A stretch of 64,000 bases of DNA, from positions 29,752 to 93,751 of the forward strand of contig JAGAVX010000138.1 in the NCBI GenBank assembly GCA_017941705.1, given 5' to 3'. The first letter of the stretch is position 1; the number at the start of each line of letters is the position of its first letter. This document shows, piece by piece, positions 62,235 to 64,000 of the stretch. The notes under the pieces were generated by a model that had not been told where the DNA came from, made no database searches, and saw only the letters and a program-made list of their open reading frames with translations. Position numbers and translations under genes: made by a program. This DNA comes from Atopobiaceae bacterium (GTDB lineage: Bacteria > Actinomycetota > Coriobacteriia > Coriobacteriales > Atopobiaceae).

Positions 62235-62984
62235 CTACGACCGAGCGGCCTCCACCAGACTGTGGAACAGCCGGCGATCATGGGCTAGCGTCCGCCAAGT
62301 GTATTCGGGATGCCACTGCACGCCAAGGCAGTAACGCTTCGAGGGCACTTCGATGGCCTCGATGATGCCATCCGTGGCACGTCCCGTAACCTCCACGCCA
62401 AGCCCAAGCTTGCCCATGCATTGGCCGTGGCTCGAATTGACCTCGACCATCTGCTTGTTACCGACACAACGGTAGAGCAGAGAGTCGCGACTTACCTCCA
62501 CGGGATGCGCAGGCTTGTCGAGGATGGTCGTATGCACCCAAAGCGACTCACGACCCTGCGGCTCGAGCTTCGTAAGGTCTTGTTCCAACGTACCGCCAAG
62601 CACGACATTGAGGACTTGCGCACCACGGCATATACCCAAGAATGGCTTGTCGGCTTCGAGAATCATCTGCATGAGCGGCATTTCGAGCGAGTCGCGCTCA
62701 GGGCAAAGCATGTCGTAGGAGATGGGATCCTCGCCCCAGATCCGCGCATCGACATTGTGCCCGCCGGGAAAGATGAACCCGTCGCACATGTCGACGTACG
62801 ACCTGATAACGGCCTCGTCATCCGTAACGGGAATCATCACGGGCATGCCACCAGCGTCAAGCAGGGCATTCATGAAAACGTCGCCTATGGACTCTCCCGC
62901 ACAGAAGATGTCATGAGGGGGAAACCATCGAGGCGTAACGCAAATGATGGGCCTGTGTCCATGCTGAGAAGCAAGTATATCCAT
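62235..62984 (-). CDS. Class I glutamine-amidotransferase-like hydrolase (PuuD-type)
   Basis: This 249-residue C26-type hydrolase is related to gamma-glutamyl-gamma-aminobutyrate hydrolase. The nucleophile Cys is in FLGICRGAQVLNV, the catalytic His/Glu in QWHPEYT, and the oxyanion PGGHNVD lies upstream. It has no synthase partner domain, which fits PuuD-like enzymes. AGGAT precedes ATG 62984. Alternative substrates include other gamma-glutamyl amides; the neighbours do not form a putrescine pathway, so PuuD function is not certain. Confidence 0.88.
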   Translation of the reverse strand: MDILASQHGHRPIICVTPRWFPPHDIFCAGESIGDVFMNALLDAGGMPVMIPVTDDEAVIRSYVDMCDGFIFPGGHNVDARIWGEDPISYDMLCPERDSLEMPLMQMILEADKPFLGICRGAQVLNVVLGGTLEQDLTKLEPQGRESLWVHTTILDKPAHPVEVSRDSLLYRCVGNKQMVEVNSSHGQCMGKLGLGVEVTGRATDGIIEAIEVPSKRYCLGVQWHPEYTWRTLAHDRRLFHSLVEAARS

Positions 62985-63096
62985 GGATTCATCCTGTCCA
63001 TGTCGCCTGACGGTATAAACACTTTAGCTTGTACTTGGCCCCCGGCACCATTCAACCACATCATTTCTTATGTTGTTTACCTAGCCGACTCAACAC

Positions 63097-63147
63097 CCGT
63101 GCATTGGGGACAGGCACCGTTGCACGCGGCCGTGCATTGGGGACAGG
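63097..63147 (+). repeat. Direct repeats CCGTGCATTGGGGACAGG
   Basis: The same 18 bases occur at 63097-63114 and 63130-63147. Between and overlapping them TGCACG / CGTGCA (63121-63136) can fold into a hairpin. They lie between the PuuD-like gene and the rpsA terminator and share GGGGACA with other repeats in this window. Confidence 0.8.
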
Positions 63148-63154
63148 TTCGGGA

Positions 63155-63194
63155 CATACAAAGAGCGAGGCCGCCGACATTGGCGACCTCGCTC
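63155..63194 (-). terminator. Intrinsic terminator of rpsA
   Basis: GAGCGAGG plus CGCC (63163-63175) pair with GGCG plus CCTCGCTC (63182-63194), with one C-A mismatch. TTTGTATGT follows on the minus strand. It lies 24 bp after the rpsA stop. Confidence 0.87.
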
Positions 63195-63217
63195 GCAGCT
63201 AGCCTTTTGGCTTGCGG

Positions 63218-64000
63218 CTACTCCTCGACGGGAGCCTCCTCGGCCTGCTCGACAGCCTCGGCCTCGGCCTCAGCCTCGTCCTCGGGCTTGTCCATCGGCT
63301 TGACCTCGACCTCGACGCCCAGCGTCTCGGCAGCGGCCTTCATGGACAGGGAGATACGACGACGGTCGAGGTCGATCTCCATGACCTTGACCTGGACGGT
63401 GTCGCCCACGGCGCAGACCTGCGCGGGAGCGTCAACGTGCTGCTTGGCCATCTCGGAGATGTGGACCAGGCCCTCAACACCGTCGCCGAGGTCAACGAAG
63501 GCACCAAAGGTGACGAGCTTGGTGACCTGACCCTCGACGATAGCGCCGACCGGGTACTTCTTGACGAGCGTGCGCCAAGGATCCTCGGTGGTCTGCTTGA
63601 GGCCAAGGGAGATGCGCTCGCGGTTGAGGTCGACGTCGAGAACCTGAACCTCGACCTCCTGACCGACCTTGACGACCTCGGAAGGATGGTTGACGTGGTT
63701 CCAGGAGAGCTCGGAGATGTGAATCAGGCCGTCGATGCCGCCAAGGTCGACAAAGGCGCCGAAGTCGACGATGGAGGAGACGGTGCCCTTGAGCCTCATG
63801 CCGCTCTGCAGCTTGGAGAGGATCTCGGAGCGCTCGGCCTTGCGGGCCTCCTCGAGCACGACGCGACGGGAGAGGACGACGTTGTTGCGGTTGCGGTCCA
63901 TCTCGATGACGCGAGCCTCGATGCGGGTGCCCATGTAGGCGGAAAGGTCCTTGACGCGACGAAGGTCGACGAGGGAGGCGGGCAGGAAGCCGCGCAGGCC
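63218..64000 (-). CDS. rpsA: 30S ribosomal protein S1, 3' part (5' end outside window)
   Basis: This is the C-terminal 260 residues of an S1-type protein; the reading frame is open to the window edge (LRGFLPASLVDLRRVKDLSAY at the left end, in frame). At least three OB-fold S1 repeats are seen: the end of one (GTRIEARVIEMDRNRNNVVLSRR), a second with GTVSSIVDFGAFVDLGGIDGLIHISELS, and a third with GQVTKLVTFGAFVDLGDGVEGLVHISEM. A very acidic Ala/Glu tail closes the protein. S1 binds mRNA at the ribosome. A terminator follows 24 bp after the stop. Actinobacterial S1 often has such acidic tails. Confidence 0.95.
   Translation of the reverse strand, partial: GLRGFLPASLVDLRRVKDLSAYMGTRIEARVIEMDRNRNNVVLSRRVVLEEARKAERSEILSKLQSGMRLKGTVSSIVDFGAFVDLGGIDGLIHISELSWNHVNHPSEVVKVGQEVEVQVLDVDLNRERISLGLKQTTEDPWRTLVKKYPVGAIVEGQVTKLVTFGAFVDLGDGVEGLVHISEMAKQHVDAPAQVCAVGDTVQVKVMEIDLDRRRISLSMKAAAETLGVEVEVKPMDKPEDEAEAEAEAVEQAEEAPVEE

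Overview
The window is GC-rich, densely coded and mostly on the minus strand. The gene content and protein style suggest a Gram-positive actinobacterium of the Coriobacteriia (Olsenella/Atopobium-like). Supporting signs are the Arg-type Walker A of RapZ, a uvrC-rapZ-whiA-gap-pgk-tpiA arrangement, an N-terminally extended Rho and WhiA itself. The species is inferred from these features, not proven. No rRNA, tRNA, CRISPR array or intact transposon is visible.

Layout. 1-2.7 kb: the 3' end of alanine dehydrogenase, a gene-poor stretch with a strong orphan terminator, two small conserved hypotheticals, and a TipA-like MerR regulator with a textbook 19-bp-spacer promoter. 2.7-7.8 kb: a complete branched-chain amino-acid ABC transporter (livJHMGF). 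8-13 kb: a one-TM protein with repeated GRHF motifs, Rho with AT-hook-like repeats, and a tandem-winged-helix MarR-like regulator. 13-21 kb: argS, pncB, a small coiled-coil membrane protein, a PflX-type radical SAM protein, a WecA/TagO-type glycosyl-phosphotransferase and an MFS permease. 21-33 kb: tpiA, pgk and gap behind whiA, rapZ, a PTP-type phosphatase and uvrC, preceded by an aminotransferase-like protein, an ATP-grasp ligase and a FemAB-type transferase, with a divergent Asp/Glu racemase. The last group reads as a peptidoglycan cross-bridge module.

33.8-45 kb: an NlpC/P60 hydrolase, then a compact histidine operon (hisZG-hisD-hisC-hisB-hisH-hisA-hisF-hisI). Its first gene is a HisZ-HisG fusion. 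hisE and a histidinol-phosphatase gene are not in the cluster. Upstream are murJ and a YbaK-type deacylase. 45-58 kb: uvrA and uvrB, each with a LexA/SOS-like box on its promoter, two paralogous Mbeg1-like (DUF2974) hydrolases, an AT-richer island with a small XRE regulator, an Mrp/NBP35 ATPase and two translationally coupled FAD oxidoreductases. 58-64 kb: a large membrane-anchored protein of unknown function, a lytic transglycosylase, coaE, a zinc-ribbon membrane protein, a class I glutamine-amidotransferase-like hydrolase and the 3' part of rpsA.

The most notable items are the HisZ-HisG fusion, the putative D-Asp cross-bridge module, the TipA-like gene with a possible second internal product, the SOS boxes on uvrA and uvrB, Rho with repeated AT hooks, and small REP-like palindromic repeats.
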